Positions 12,100-22,799 of a stretch of 64,000 nt of DNA are shown one piece after another. The number at the start of each line of letters is the position of its first letter. Position 1 is the stretch's first letter. The notes below the pieces were generated by a model. That model ran no database searches, was not told the DNA's origin, and worked only from the letters and a program-made list of their open reading frames with translations. The stretch comes from Tenodera sinensis (taxonomy: Eukaryota > Arthropoda > Insecta > Mantodea > Mantidae): positions 320,497,013 through 320,561,012 of the forward strand of contig CM060964.1 in assembly GCA_030765045.1 (NCBI GenBank), written 5' to 3'. Position numbers and translations under genes: made by a program.

Positions 12100-12995
12100 T
12101 GTGTTCACTCTGTACAAAGTACATTCAGAATGAAGAGGACATCACAGAGTATTCGCAGAACATTTAAGGTATAATTTTATTTGCCATGCAAATATATTAA
12201 ACATGGTACTTTGAACAAAATCGTTACAGCAATTTTAGAGAAAAACAACAATAACAAAAAATCTGATGTGTTGCACTCACATGACTTTCTCTACTTTTGT
12301 ACTAACCATTCTTACAAACTCTTATTCCTATATCTTCCTCGTGTTAGTTAAGATAAACATTCGTACAAATTATCTTATTGCTTATGTCCTTGTAGGTGCA
12401 AGGGAGATATTAGAATACAGAAGGCTTTGTGCGACAGTCAAATCTTTTTGACCTTTGAGATTCCGTTCTCTTTGCACGATTAACATATAAAATAATGAAC
12501 AACGTTGTTGCATTTCGCTAAAGTTCTAAGTTTTCCGAAACTCACACACATAACAAGGAATATCTCCGAAATGGTTCACCCTACAAGAAAATTTATTCAG
12601 ACATAAATTGTGTATTTTAGCAAGATCTACATTTTTGTAGTGCAAGATTTTGTCTATCTCTAACGGTTTACCAGTTATGCAAAATTCGTCCAGAGTAAAT
12701 ACGACTACAGGGGCTAAAGTCAGAAAATTCGAGATATAGATTTCATTTGTCATAAAAATATCTCAAACATATGACATTTTAATCAAAATCGTTAGAGCCA
12801 TTTTCAAGAAAATCAAAATTTTCGAAAAATGTTCCATGTAAAGGTTAGTTTAGGGTGGGACTATTTTCTTCAAAATCTTCGTCTCGCATCCTTGAATGAC
12901 AATAAACTTAAATACCAACTTTGGTTTTTAACCTAATTTTCGTTTTTGAGCTATGCTGTCCACAGACTGACAGACACACAGACACACACAGACTG

Positions 12996-13027
<32 letters not shown>

Positions 13028-13437
13028 CTTTTTCTAAAAATGCTTTTTTTGGATTCAGGGGGTCTCAAAACATATATTTCCGGTGAAATCTCGACATCGA
13101 ATTTTTGGGTGAAATACAATACTTCCCCTACTTACCAGTAGAGAAAGTAAAAATGTTCCAATAAAAGGTAGTTTTAAGTTGGGATATTGTCTTGAAAATC
13201 TTCGTATGGCATCCTTCGAAGATGCTGAAGCATATACAACGTTTGATCATTAACCAACTTTTCATTTTGAGGTACTCTGTTCACAAACACACTAAAAATG
13301 CTTGCTTTCTCTTTTTGTTTCTTACATTTTTTGATTCAGGGGGTTTCAAAACATATTTCAGGTGAAATCTTAGTGTCGAAGTTTTGAATGGAATACATTA
13401 CTTTCTGTGGTTACTAAACGTAAGTAGGAGATAAAGC
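12100..13437 (-). repeat. Older H1 copy split by a younger H1
   Basis: H1 internal sequence in minus orientation runs at 12100-12261 (AAAATCGTTACAGCAATTTT, then AGAAAAACAAC). It resumes exactly where expected at 13149-13437 (AAAAATGTTCCA, GGTAGTTTTAAGTTGGG, CTTGAAAATCTTCGT, GGTTTCAAAACATATTTC). The gap is filled by a complete H1 at 12262-13148. The right end of the older copy is worn (TAAGTAGGAGATAAAG). Confidence 0.8.
12262..13148 (-). mobile_element. Complete H1 element (reference copy, 887 bp)
   Basis: In plus-oriented terms the element begins ACTTTCTCTACT (here complemented at 13137-13148) and ends with AGTAGAGAAAGT, an ATGTG/CACAT hairpin with 7-nt loop, and CAGA (here TCTG at 12262). 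Because it lies inside an older H1, its boundaries are unambiguous. The flanks are A-runs on both sides and no target duplication beyond A residues is visible. A short (CA)n core lies near 12998-13022. No ORF of note. The structure fits a non-autonomous Helentron-like element, by inference. Confidence 0.75.
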
Positions 13438-13482
13438 AAAGAGTTAGAACTTCATTATGAACCTTTGTAAATCTAGTGACAT

Positions 13483-13600
13483 GGGGTTGTCACTAAAAGC
13501 ACACTTAAAAAGCCATCTGTCTGGGCCAGATTTGAACTCGCAACCTTGGAGTCAATAGGCAGCGCCTAACTAAAAGGGTGGCGGAAGGGGGGGGGGGAAG
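13483..13600 (-). repeat. tRNA-derived SINE S4, copy 2
   Basis: Complement landmarks shared with the 1.0-kb copy are GTCACTAAAAGCACACTTAAA, then ATTTGAACTCGCAACCTTGG (B-box complement). A G-run with GGGGGGGGG follows at about 13585. Confidence 0.65.
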
Positions 13601-14558
13601 GGCTCTTATGGGTACGTAACAATCTGGTGGATTGCATTCTGCTCACTGTGGACACTAAAAGTATGTGGCACACAGAAATGGCAGTGTGGCAGACATTGCA
13701 TTGAGGATGGCCTGTTTTATTCAGTAGACCGGAACATTAACTTTGTGTGTCCAATCCGCTTTGTGATGATGACAACCTGGTCTTTCGGCCTTTATTTCTG
13801 CAATGGATATGACGGTCTAATGTGTTTAATTCCGTGTACTTTGCTAGGAGATGATTGTTTGCAACAGTTTATTTGATCTTCTGGATATCTCTTCAGGTAT
13901 TCTTCAGTACTTGAAGAGATACCCGCACCTCATAAAGATGCTGCAGAATATGTGTCCAAAAGAGGTTGCATATGTGTATGTGCGAGTTGTGACACTGGGT
14001 TGTGTAAATGCATTGAGACAGCAGTCAGGGGTTGACCGTGACCTACTGCCGCTCTAGGTCAGCCGTCAGTCCTACACCAAAAGGTTATTGCACCCTAATT
14101 ATCAAGTTCGCCAGTCCTGTTTTTAGAATCAGTGTTGGATAGACGTGGAGGAGGAGGGGACCTTGGCTGCAAATCAGTTTCCAGCCGATTTGTTCCGTTT
14201 GTCACTTTTGAACACTAGAATCGTCTACTTCTTCCTAGTTACGTGCTCCTCATTGTTGCTCCTTTACTTCTTTTTTCACCTTCATCATCATCGCAGTTTA
14301 TTTCCTACTTCTAGCTTTTCTGAAGTATCACTGCCAAAAGAAGCGATACTTTCACGTCTCTGTTCCCACCGAAACAAGTACATTCCCTACATGTCGAAAT
14401 GAACAGGCTTCATTTCCATCTGAAATGTATGTAACTATATGTCTAATATCATCTGCCGAAACAAATACGTTCGAATCTTTTCATTTACATTTATTTATGC
14501 ACAGATTATTTTGTGATTCGTCCTCATCATCAAAATGTAATAATAAACTCACGCCATA
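13601..14558. other. Unassigned sequence
   Basis: No gene recognised. ORFs at 13851-14057 and 14145-14402 are short, without domains. ORFs extending into 14560 and beyond belong to the S3 repeat. Confidence 0.35.
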
Positions 14559-15120
14559 TAACCGAGCAAGATGGCTCCACGGTAACGTCTGTGGCCCACA
14601 TTCCAGAGGTCGTGGGTTCGATTCCCCTGGCCGACCTTCCTGACCTATGGACTTTTTTCAGATGTTTCCGTGGGTCACTAGGCGAATGCTGGGAAGGATA
14701 ATTACATCCCTGAATTTCCTTTCCTTCCATTTCGTTTCATTCATCGTTCATCCCGCTGGTTCTTTCAGAGTCGCAAGTGTTAGTGAAGGTGTTAGGTGCA
14801 GCTTGGCAGGGATGATATGCGCACAGGAACTCTTTCCCCCCCCCCTCGTTGTCCGTGCCATCCGGGTGGAAAAGGGGACGGCATCTGGGGACGTTGGACC
14901 TCGCGCCGAGGCCCCCTTGATGAGATGGCCCGGAAGACCTGAAGTCTTCGAGGTGTCGTCAAACATGGGAAACCTTAGGGGCCTCTGTCAATGTCTGTGG
15001 CATTAGTCTGGTTTGACGCAGTGTCTCCTCTCACCTCATCCTTCCTCCCGGGGGTGCCCCCTTGGAGGCACAGATACAGTAATCCTCAGACTTCAGTGAC
15101 GAACCTTCTCCGTATCTCAC
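14559..15120 (+). repeat. tRNA-derived SINE S3, copy 1 (long form)
   Basis: A tRNA-like head (CAAGATGGCTCCACGGTAA, then GTGGGTTCGATTCCCC) is followed by a long GC-richer body. The body is co-linear with 21690-22330 through TTTCCGTGGGTCAC / TTTCCCCGGATCGC, a CTTTCCTTCCATTTCGTT-like tract, CATCCCG and TTCTTTCAG, and a C/G-run. ORFs across it on both strands are by-products of its base composition. Confidence 0.65.
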
Positions 15121-15164
15121 CTATTTCTACGTACGTTATTCCCCTGCTTCTTGCCTATTCTTCG

Positions 15165-15620
15165 TTTCACTTTCTCTACTACTTACCTACAGCAAGTAGA
15201 GGAAGTATTGCACACCATAAAAAAATTTGCCACCAAGTTTTAATAGGAAATACGCGTTTTGAGCTCCCCGAATCTAAATAACATTATTTTTTAGAAAAAT
15301 ATTTGTATGTTTGTCTGTGTGCTCAAAAACGAAATGCCGGATAAATAGCAAAGTTGGTATTTAAGTTCACCACCTTCTAAGTATGTCCCCACCCTGAGCT
15401 AACCGAGATAGAAATATTTTCTTTATTTTTTATTTTCGCAAAAAATGGACGTAACGATTTTGTTTAAAGTAACATACCTTTAATATATTTTCATGTGAAT
15501 GAAATCATGAACGAAATACTTGAATTTTTTGGGAATAGTTTCTGAAGTGCTCTTCGTTCTTAATGGTTTTTGCTAAGTGGTAAAATCTTACTGCACAAAA
15601 AATGTAAATCTGGTTATAGT
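15165..15620 (+). repeat. H1 5' half, divergent
   Basis: It starts TTCTCTACTACTTACC, then GCAAGTAGAGGAAGTATTG. TGCTCAAAAACGAAATGCCGG, TTGGTATTTAAGTTC and AACGATTTTGTTTAAA follow. The core is only a short TGTTTGTCTGTGTG. The right end is missing; a foldback half-element follows at 15646. Confidence 0.65.
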
Positions 15621-15645
15621 ACAAATTTATGTTACTGTTAACTCC

Positions 15646-15963
15646 TATATACCGGGTGGAAGGTACTGCTTCGACCAGATGTTAACCAGGAACTCTACAT
15701 GATGAGTGTAAGAAATATGTCCAATACAATTATGTCAATAAAGAACTGTTTCGCCGAAAGAAAATAATTTGTGTCCAATATTTGGAGCCATCTAGCTTGT
15801 TGACGAATAGATACTATTTCACCAACGCAAGCATTATGTGAACAATGCTGTGGTGCATTTCTACTTTAATTCGAATGAATTTAGTCACAATTTAATGTAA
15901 ATATCATGCAAAGTTTAATTTCTAAGAGAGATTTGGCAACGTCACGTTAACATTAAATTGTGA
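15646..15963 (+). mobile_element. Half copy of the foldback element (left arm plus loop)
   Basis: TATATACCGGGTGGAAGGTACTG is the terminus of the 44.7-kb foldback element. Homology continues through CTACATGATGAGTGTAA, TTTCGCCGAAAG, GAATTTAGTCACAATTTAATG and the loop (TTTCTAAGAGAGATTTGG). It stops about 20 bp into the second arm (TTAACATTAAATTGTGA). Confidence 0.75.
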
Positions 15964-16440
15964 TATTATATATTCTATGAATTGTAGGTTAAAGAGCGAG
16001 TGAGTTACGTAAAAGTGAGTAGAAAAAACCACGTGAATGTAATACATTGCATTTGTATTTCAATAAGGAAAATTGTATGAATTTTATGTTGAAGGGCGAG
16101 TAGAGAAGAATATTTGAATATGTTACGTAAAAGAAAACAGCAGAGAAGGTCGTGTGAATATAATACGTTGCATATATGTTTCAATCACAGAAATTGGTAT
16201 GAATTGTGTGTTGAAGGGCGAGTAGAGAAGGACATATGAATCAGTTGCGTAAAAGAAAAGCTAGTAGTGAAAACCGTGTGAATGTAATATGTTACATAGT
16301 AAAATGGATAGCACACAAACCTCCATGAAAAAATACATATACGTGCCTAATTTCGAGTTGATTGGTCAAGTGGTTTAGGAACGCATAGGAGACAAATATA
16401 CATTCACTTTTATGTCCATAGTTTTATTTCTCGTACACAA
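15964..16440 (+). repeat. H2 repeat: ~120-bp tandem units
   Basis: Three units with spacing 121 and 124 bp are marked by GTGAATGT/GTGAATAT at 16033, 16154 and 16278. Each carries GAGTAGAGAAG or a similar motif followed by GTGAATGTAATACATTGCAT. The unit is related to the H1 terminus (AGTAGAGAAA, 4 nt, GTGAGTGCAACACAT). A unique tail follows (ATAGCACACAAACCTCCATG, then GACAAATATACATTCAC) that is shared with the copies at 25.4 and 38.1 kb. Confidence 0.75.
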
Positions 16441-16449
16441 TCCTTACCT

Positions 16450-16712
16450 ATTGTGATTCTCAGCGTCCCATCTAAGTTGGGCGTGAAAGACCGCTTAATT
16501 TTGCTCAGAGGTCTCTTTATCAGGATTGAGGTTCCTTTACGTGCCGTAAATGTACGACATGGGACTACCGGCTTTACTTCCCTTCAGAAGGAAACCATGC
16601 TTAAGATTTTCACGCCTGAAAAAAAATACACCGTCCTCCACCGGTTTTGAACCCATAATCTCGGGACCTACAGGCGAAGCATGTTACCACTTGACCACGA
16701 AGGACGACACAT
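16450..16712 (-). repeat. tRNA-derived SINE S5, copy 2
   Basis: Homologous to 4590-4835. Landmarks are GTGAAAGACCGCTTAATTTT, TTTACGTGCCGTAAATG, CGGCTTTACTTCCCTTC and CACGCCTGAAAAAAAATAC. The B-box complement is GGTTTTGAACCCATAATC and the A-box complement TACCACTTGACCACG. The 65-codon ORF is a by-product. Confidence 0.7.
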
Positions 16713-17179
16713 AAGATAGACAGAGATGGAGAATGGCCGGAGGAAAGTTATGGCTAGTATAAGTAACACGCATTAAGTAAATAAAATGAAGTAATTTGAA
16801 TGCTTAGCATGGACCGTTTAGCGGCTAGCATCTATTTATGACGTGTTCTCCGTCCATTTCTATGAACGAGGCACGCTTGCTGTCACGAGAATTGCGTGGT
16901 ACATAATGCAATAATTTATAGGATCACAGCTGTCAAGCATCCTTGAACACAGATATTATGTTGTATTTACACAACCTTGTTTCCCTTCGATTGCTATCTT
17001 GTCTTCCGTATTTCTTCGCTAATAACCTCGACTAACACTTCTTATCCGTGTAACTTTGTACCACCATGGCCGGGATTTTTATGTAATACGAAATTGAGAA
17101 ATAAGTACATGAATATGTACTAAAATATGTAATGAAATGCACAAATATCTAATCTGTACTAATATGATAAAGAGAGATT

Positions 17180-17221
17180 TTGTGTGTGTGTGTGTGTGTG
17201 TGTGAGTGTATAGTAATCTTT

Positions 17222-17264
<43 letters not shown>
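17180..17264 (+). repeat. (TG)n followed by a 39-base A-run
   Basis: TGTG dinucleotides run at about 17182-17204 and a pure A-run at 17226-17264. The A-run may be the tail of a lost retroposon. The preceding ~470 bp (16713-17179) contains nothing recognisable. Confidence 0.8.
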
Positions 17265-17265
<1 letters not shown>

Positions 17266-17539
17266 GCTCAGACTTTTGATAATGGCAAATAAAAATTAAA
17301 AAGCCCAAGTTTTGCTGACGGACATGGATCTATAAAACACCATCTAATTTCATTTTATAAATTACTAAAATATCAAAAAGAATTTACAAAGCCTCCAAAG
17401 AACATCCTTGGGAAGAAGGCCTTGATTTTTAGCTGAGCATACCATGAAATAGAAAATAGTTGCCGTTGATGCACAGAATATGCATGTAAAATAAGACAAA
17501 TGCCGCGGATAGTTCATTCCATGCAATATATATATTATA

Positions 17540-18427
17540 TATATGGATGTTCACGATTTAGCAATCAAGAAGCACCAGGAAAGAGCAGGTGATTATCTCA
17601 CGTCTCCGCATTGGTCATACAACGTTAACCCACTCATACCTCCTCAGCAAAGGCCAGCCACCACAATGTGAAGTCTGCAACACCCGCCTCACAGTAAAAC
17701 ATCTCTTCACAGAATGCAAGCAATACGCTACACAACGACAGCTTCATCACATCACTGGAGACTTATCCACCATTCTGAACACGCCATCCAACTTCAAATA
17801 TGTATTACTGCTCCTCAAAAGTACAAACTTACCCCAGCGCAACAGCCTGGCCGCTGCGTGCCCCACCTCTGCCCACTACAGGCGTCATGAGTGGGGTGCA
17901 GTACTGGATGGTGGGACGTGGTCAGCGCCCCGAACCCTCCCGGCCAGTTATGCGGCCTTCACGACCTAGAGTCGCTACTTCATCAAATAGTTCCTCAATT
18001 GGCCCCTCCGGGACCTAACGAGGCTGAGTGCACCCCGTGCCAGACCTCCCAGCAGGGGAAAAATCTCCATACCGGTACTGGGGATCGAACCCGGGTCCTC
18101 CGCGCCAGAGGCAGGCGCCCTACCACTACGCTATGGAGTAGGTCCAAGAGTACAAACTTGCTAATTCTAAGGATACCAATATAGAATATGCATGAGTTAT
18201 TATACAATAAATTGATTGATTAAATACTACTGTTCTATTGATTCTTATTCAGGCCTTTATAATTATGATTTATACTTGAATGCCTTTGTTATATTGATTT
18301 GTTATTTAGTGTTATTCTCATGATTTTGTTTAAATAATTGTAACAAATTTATTGTATGCCACTGTAATATACAAATTAGTTGCGATATGACCTAGTCGTT
18401 AAAGCGACTCTAAATAAACTAAAAAAA
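17540..18427 (+). pseudogene. 3' end of a non-LTR retrotransposon (LINE), 5' truncated
   Basis: Reading from about 17560, the frame gives IISRLRIGHTTLTHSYLL, then PQCEVCNTRLTVKHLFTEC. This is the cysteine/histidine motif (CxxC...H...C) found at the extreme C-terminus of RNase H-bearing LINE ORF2 proteins, followed by a PSNFKYVLLLL tail. The frame is interrupted at 17830 by a SINE. Downstream of it the frame resumes (STNLLILRIPI) and stops at 18182-18184. A 3' UTR runs to a short A-tail (CTCTAAATAAACTAAAAAAA) at about 18427. The 5' part (endonuclease, RT) is absent, as is usual for 5' truncation during target-primed reverse transcription. Confidence 0.8.
17817..18159 (-). mobile_element. SINE S1, copy 1, with target-site duplication
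   Basis: A ~315-bp SINE (17831-18145) in minus orientation is flanked by AAAAGTACAAACTT (17817-17830) and AAGAGTACAAACTT (18146-18159), a 14-bp target duplication with one mismatch. The tRNA-like head is at the right end (complement of GATCGAACCCGGGTCC as B box; GCGCCCTACCACTACGC as A box). The body is GC-rich. It splits the LINE frame; the ORFs through it are not real. Confidence 0.9.
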
Positions 18428-18569
18428 GCGGGGGAAATGGAATATGCTTACAACGCTACGATGCATATACGATAGCAATGGCAAAATATATTATTGCCTC
18501 ACCCTCGTGTACTTCCTTTGTACTTACGGTGTAATTAACTTCGTTAGCAGGGCATGCTATGCCCCTCTT

Positions 18570-18652
18570 ATAAGAATGTTGCTGTAAGGAACGTGTTTGA
18601 TATCAACAACTCTAGTGTTTTCTGAGAAATATTACGGCTAGGTTTCAATATA
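18570..18652 (+). repeat. Short dispersed repeat R2, copy 1
   Basis: The segment AGAATGTTGCTGTAAGGAA, then GTGTTTGA, ATCAACAACTC and GTTTTCTGAGA matches the complement of 48085-48165 with scattered substitutions over about 80 bp. Its source is unknown. Confidence 0.5.
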
Positions 18653-18820
18653 TCAACAACACTTAGGCCTGTTAAAATAAACATACTCTAGTGCTACCAA
18701 AGCGCATCATTTTCTGTCATGGAAACTGCCCTGGATTGGACTGAAGTGTTTGTTAAGGTAATATGACTTAATAGCTTTTTATTAACTCCACCAATTGAGA
18801 TGGATGGCGTTACTTATTAC

Positions 18821-20023
18821 TAGGGCTGGGATTTTTATGATATATCATATTTTTACCCTGGATTATTTTCCAATGCCTAAGTTAATTTAAGAAGTTTCTA
18901 ACTTTTGTGAACACAATAGATCAGCTTTTATTGGTCATATAAATGCAAATTTGATCATATTTTAGTGTTAGGCCACATTTTGGACAACTATACGAATAAG
19001 AGCATATTTTAGTTATATTTTATGTAGTTACCTTGATGCTGGAAACTACTATTGCATAAACTACTGCGAGATGGAGCAGACTGTGAACAACTTCGACCAA
19101 AGTGATTCATCTTCAATAAAAAATGTACAACAAATTGTTTTCAATCACCATGTCAGGAAACTTGGGCTACATAGGATCAAATTTGACTGTTACATTGAAG
19201 TCCATCACTCGCCTTGAAACTTTGTAGCAAAGAAGCAAAAGTCGATGAAAACGAACCAGAACTTTCTGCTAAAGGTTTACCTTAATTCAGTTTGCCCTCA
19301 TTATATCACGTGATGTAGAAAGAAGTATTTCTAACTATAAGGCTCTATTTGCTGATATAATGGAAGATCTTCAAGTTTGATCATCTAAACTACATGTGGT
19401 TATCCAGTGCAACACTGCTGAAAATGAAGGTTAAGAGAGGTATGAATTAATTCATCTGCAAACTGTTAAAAATAAATGCATTTTGCGTTTTTACCTTCTC
19501 TACTACGTATAGTAAAGTAGAGGAAGTATTGTATTCCACCCGAAAATTCGATGTCGAGATTCCACCAGACATATATGTTTTGAGGCCCCCTGAATCCAAA
19601 AAGTATTTTTAGAAAAAGGTTCATGTGTGTGTGTATGTCTGTGTGTGGATCTGTCAGTTTGTGGACAGCATAACTCAAAAATGAAAAGTCGGTTAAAAAC
19701 CACAGTTTTTATTTAAGGTTAATGTCTTTCAAGGATGCGACAGGAAGATTTTGAAGAAAATTGCTCCACCCTAAACTACCCTTTAGATGAAAAATGTTTC
19801 GACAATTTTGATTTTCTTGAAAATGGTTCTAACGATTTTGATTAAAATGCCATATTATTGAGATATTTTTATGAAAAATGAAATGTATATCTTGAATTTT
19901 CTGGCTATAGCCCATGAAGTCCTATTTACTCTGGAAGACTTTTGCATAACTGGTAACCGTAAGAGATAAAGCAAATCTTACTATATACAAATATAGATCT
20001 TCCTAAAACACACAATTTATGAC

Positions 20024-20081
<58 letters not shown>

Positions 20082-20466
20082 TAGAGTGGACCATTTTGGA
20101 GAACTTAAACTTCTGTCAAATGTAACATCGCCATTCATTTGTTTTATATGTTAACCGTGCAAGAGAACGAAGTTTGAAAGCTTTAAAATATTTGACTATC
20201 GCTCAAAGCCTACTGTATCCCCATTTTCTCCTTGTACCTACAGGAAGATAAACAAGAAGATAATTCTGGCAAATGTTTATCTCAACTAACACGAAGAAGA
20301 TATAGGAATAAGAGTTTGTAAGAATGGTTGGTACAAGACTAGAGAAAGTCAAGTGAGTGCAACACATCAGATTTTATGTTTTAAGTTTTAGGTCATATTT
20401 TGATAATTTTTACAGCATGAATGTATGCATATTTAAGCTATTTTAGGCCATAAAATCCAATCCCTA
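18821..20466 (+). mobile_element. Non-autonomous hAT element with 8-bp duplication and nested H1
   Basis: Left end TAGGGCTGGGATTTTTATG and complemented right end TAGGGATTGGATTTTATGG form terminal inverted repeats. Flanks CTTATTAC (18813-18820) and CTTATTAA (20467-20474) are an 8-bp target duplication with one mismatch, the length typical of hAT elements. Inside, 19280-19430 reads ISRDVERSISNYKALFAD followed by decayed codons and LHVVIQCN. This is the C-terminal dimerisation-region block of hAT transposases. An H1 copy (19493-20371) is inserted near the right end; without it the element is about 770 bp. Confidence 0.85.
19493..20371 (+). mobile_element. Full-length H1 nested in hAT element
   Basis: It starts ACCTTCTCTACTACGTA (one change from consensus) and ends AGAGAAAGTCAAGTGAGTG, then CACATCAGA. 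Both flanks are T-rich hAT sequence. A short TG/TC-rich core lies at 19623-19650. A 54-base T-run (20027-20080) is a copy-specific expansion. Confidence 0.85.
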
Positions 20467-20475
20467 CTTATTAAT

Positions 20476-21685
20476 TGTTTCATATTGAGGCTTACATTTA
20501 AGTTGAAATTTTATCCGATGAAATCGCATTCTTGGGAGCGTATTATAGGACAATCCACCGTGATCGGTTGATATTGGAGGCATTGTTAGAAGTTATTGCT
20601 TAATATCAAATACGCGGCTTACGAATAGAGTAGTCCCGAAGTTGATTTTGGTATGGTTTGTGATGCCTACGTTCATTTAGGTTTTACAAATGACTTCCGT
20701 CTCAGTTTAGGGAATAGTAATTGAAATGAGTTGTTGCCTAGTTTTTGTAATGTATTTCTTATATCACGGAGTTTCTTTAACTGAAATTTCAAGGTACGCT
20801 TTCTGCACGAGTGCATTGATACTTTCATAGGACCTAAATGACACATCAAGAATGAGGCCATGGTTACGAGCAAATGAAAACATTGAATAAAGTTTAACAT
20901 ACATTGAGAAAAATAACGTTCCTGCCCATTAAATCAGGTCATGGAGTTTTAAAACAGTTTTACATATTGCATACATTTGTTGTGTAAATAGCCAACAGTA
21001 GGTATGAATAAAAATATAATAAAGGATAATACATGCATATTGTTGTCACATTCCTTCTAATTAACACTTCAATTTAGAATTTTAAACATAATTCAAAATA
21101 ATTTACAATTAAGTTGATTATTGGTTTAGCGTTCAGTCGCTAGAGCAGCTGCCTGCTGTGCTTCGAAGAAGGCTTTTCGGTATTCCTAGAGCACTTATTT
21201 AATAAGCGAATCGGCAATATAACCATATTTTAGGACTACCGGGCAATTAAGGCAGCCTTCAGACGCTCAACTACCTGCAACAACACGCAACAATACAGCA
21301 CGCAACTGCCGGCAACTGGCTATTTCACAGTGTGCAACTACGCTGCAACCACAATTATCCCACTGCTCTTTGGGTTTTCTTGAAGGAAAAAATAAATGGT
21401 GGTGCAGACATTTCAATATTTAACCTATGTTCCCGTTTAAGTAGTGCCTTTTATATTTTGTTGCGTGAATTACTGGGAATGTAGAGCACATTTTTAATTA
21501 TTTATAATGTTTGTGAACTCATTTAATAAACTTCTTGACAAATTAGGCATTTGTATAACAAAAATGCACAACAATATGAGGAGATATATTCCTGCCAAGC
21601 AAAGATTTGCTGTAACTTTGGGCAAGCATATTTTATTTTTGTAGCTTTAAACCTTAAGAAATAAGAGTAGCACAAAAACAACAGT
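20476..21685. other. Unassigned sequence
   Basis: No recognised element. The minus-strand ORF at 20673-20900 (75 codons) shows no family motif; its neighbouring frame is also partly open. I do not call it. Confidence 0.35.
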
Positions 21686-22336
21686 ATGCTAGATACACCG
21701 ATCGGGATGACTCGGACAGTAATGTTTGTGGCCCGCATTTGGGAGGTCGCAGGTTCGATCCCCATGGCTGACCTTCTGTCCCATGCGTTTTTATGGAGGT
21801 TTCCCCGGATCGCCAACCGAAGTTGGGAAGAATTTCCATATCCTCCGACTTTCCTGTCCCTTCATTTCGTTATATTAATAATTTAATTTCTCGCTTCATC
21901 CCGTTAGGTTTCTTTCAGGGTTGAAAGCGTCGGCGAGCGTCGCGGCAGCAGCACGGCAGGGGGAACACTTGTGCTCTGGAAATCTGATCCACCGGATTGG
22001 AAGACGAGCCTATTGGTTTCCAGGCCCCCTGGCATGGTAAAAGCGCGAGGGGGGGGGGAGGGAACCGGTTTCCGAGTCCCGCACCCCCCTTGGGAATACG
22101 AACCCGAAAGGGTGGGAGAGGAACCGGGCTGCGCCAGCCTTCGACAGGGTGCTTCTAAGGGGAAACATGTAGTGACCCTGCCCTCTGTTCTGTCGTAGAA
22201 ACGTTTCGGCCTCCTTTCGGATCCATCCGCCTCATCCGTTCTCGTAGGGGTGCTCCGTCAGGGCATAGCCATAAAAGATCGCCTTTCGGTTCAGGCGCTA
22301 AGTCCCCCTCCGCAAGTTGCCATTGAATCATGCTAG
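21686..22336 (+). repeat. tRNA-derived SINE S3, copy 2 (long form)
   Basis: The head contains GGGATGACTCGGACAGTAA (A-box region) and GCAGGTTCGATCCCCATGG (B box). The body runs about 600 bp through a G-run (22051-22060). ATGCTAGA appears on both sides (21686-21693 and 22329-22336), a candidate 8-bp target duplication that is short for a SINE. Confidence 0.65.
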
Positions 22337-22488
22337 AAAAAATATAACTTTTAAATGCGGAAGCACAAATATCTTTAATGCTAGAAAGCGTATTGAATTT
22401 AATTATTACTTATTCAAATATGACCCTGGCAATTGACAGTGTCGTTAACAAAGAAAAATATATATTCCCCTCCAAACTTCCCATTTTT

Positions 22489-22799
22489 ACCTTCTCTACT
22501 ACGTATAGTAGGCAGCGGAAGTTCGGAGATATTCCTTGTTATTTTTCAGAATTTTGCAATACACAATGAAAGGTCGTTATTCATTTTTTATCTCTTGTCC
22601 GTGCAAAGAGAATGGAATTTCAAAATTAAAAGATCTGACCATCGCTCAAAGCCTACTGTATTCCCATATTCCCCTTGCACCTACAAGAAAATTTCTGTAA
22701 ATGTTTGTCTCGGCCAACATGAAGAGGATAGGGGAATAAAAGTTTGTAAGAATGGTTAGTACAAGAGTAGAGAAAACCATATGAGTACAACACATCAGA
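22489..22799 (+). mobile_element. H1 with large internal deletion
   Basis: Both ends are present (ACCTTCTCTACTACGTATAG and GAGTAGAGAAAACCATATGA, then CACATCAGA). The sequence jumps from the left 30 bp directly to the H1 block that begins GGAGATATTCCTTGTTA. Length is about 311 bp against 887 bp for the full form. The microsatellite core is lost. Confidence 0.8.

Noticed and set aside
12262..13148. H1 as a canonical Helitron in minus orientation (5' TC, 3' hairpin)
   Set aside because: It begins TCTG, but the other end is AAAGT rather than CTRR and insertion is between A residues, so the Helentron-like reading in the other orientation fits better.
14559..14640. tRNA gene candidate
   Set aside because: A and B boxes are present but there is no paired acceptor stem or terminator, and a SINE body follows; same for 34316, 37668, 42640 and 44115.
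15964..16440. CRISPR-like array because of regular ~120-bp spacing
   Set aside because: The repeated part covers the whole unit with no unique spacers, and the context is a eukaryotic genome; it is a tandem repeat family.
20027..20080. 54-base T-run as a retroposon tail (minus orientation)
   Set aside because: It lies inside an otherwise continuous H1 copy, so it is a local expansion of a T-rich H1 segment.
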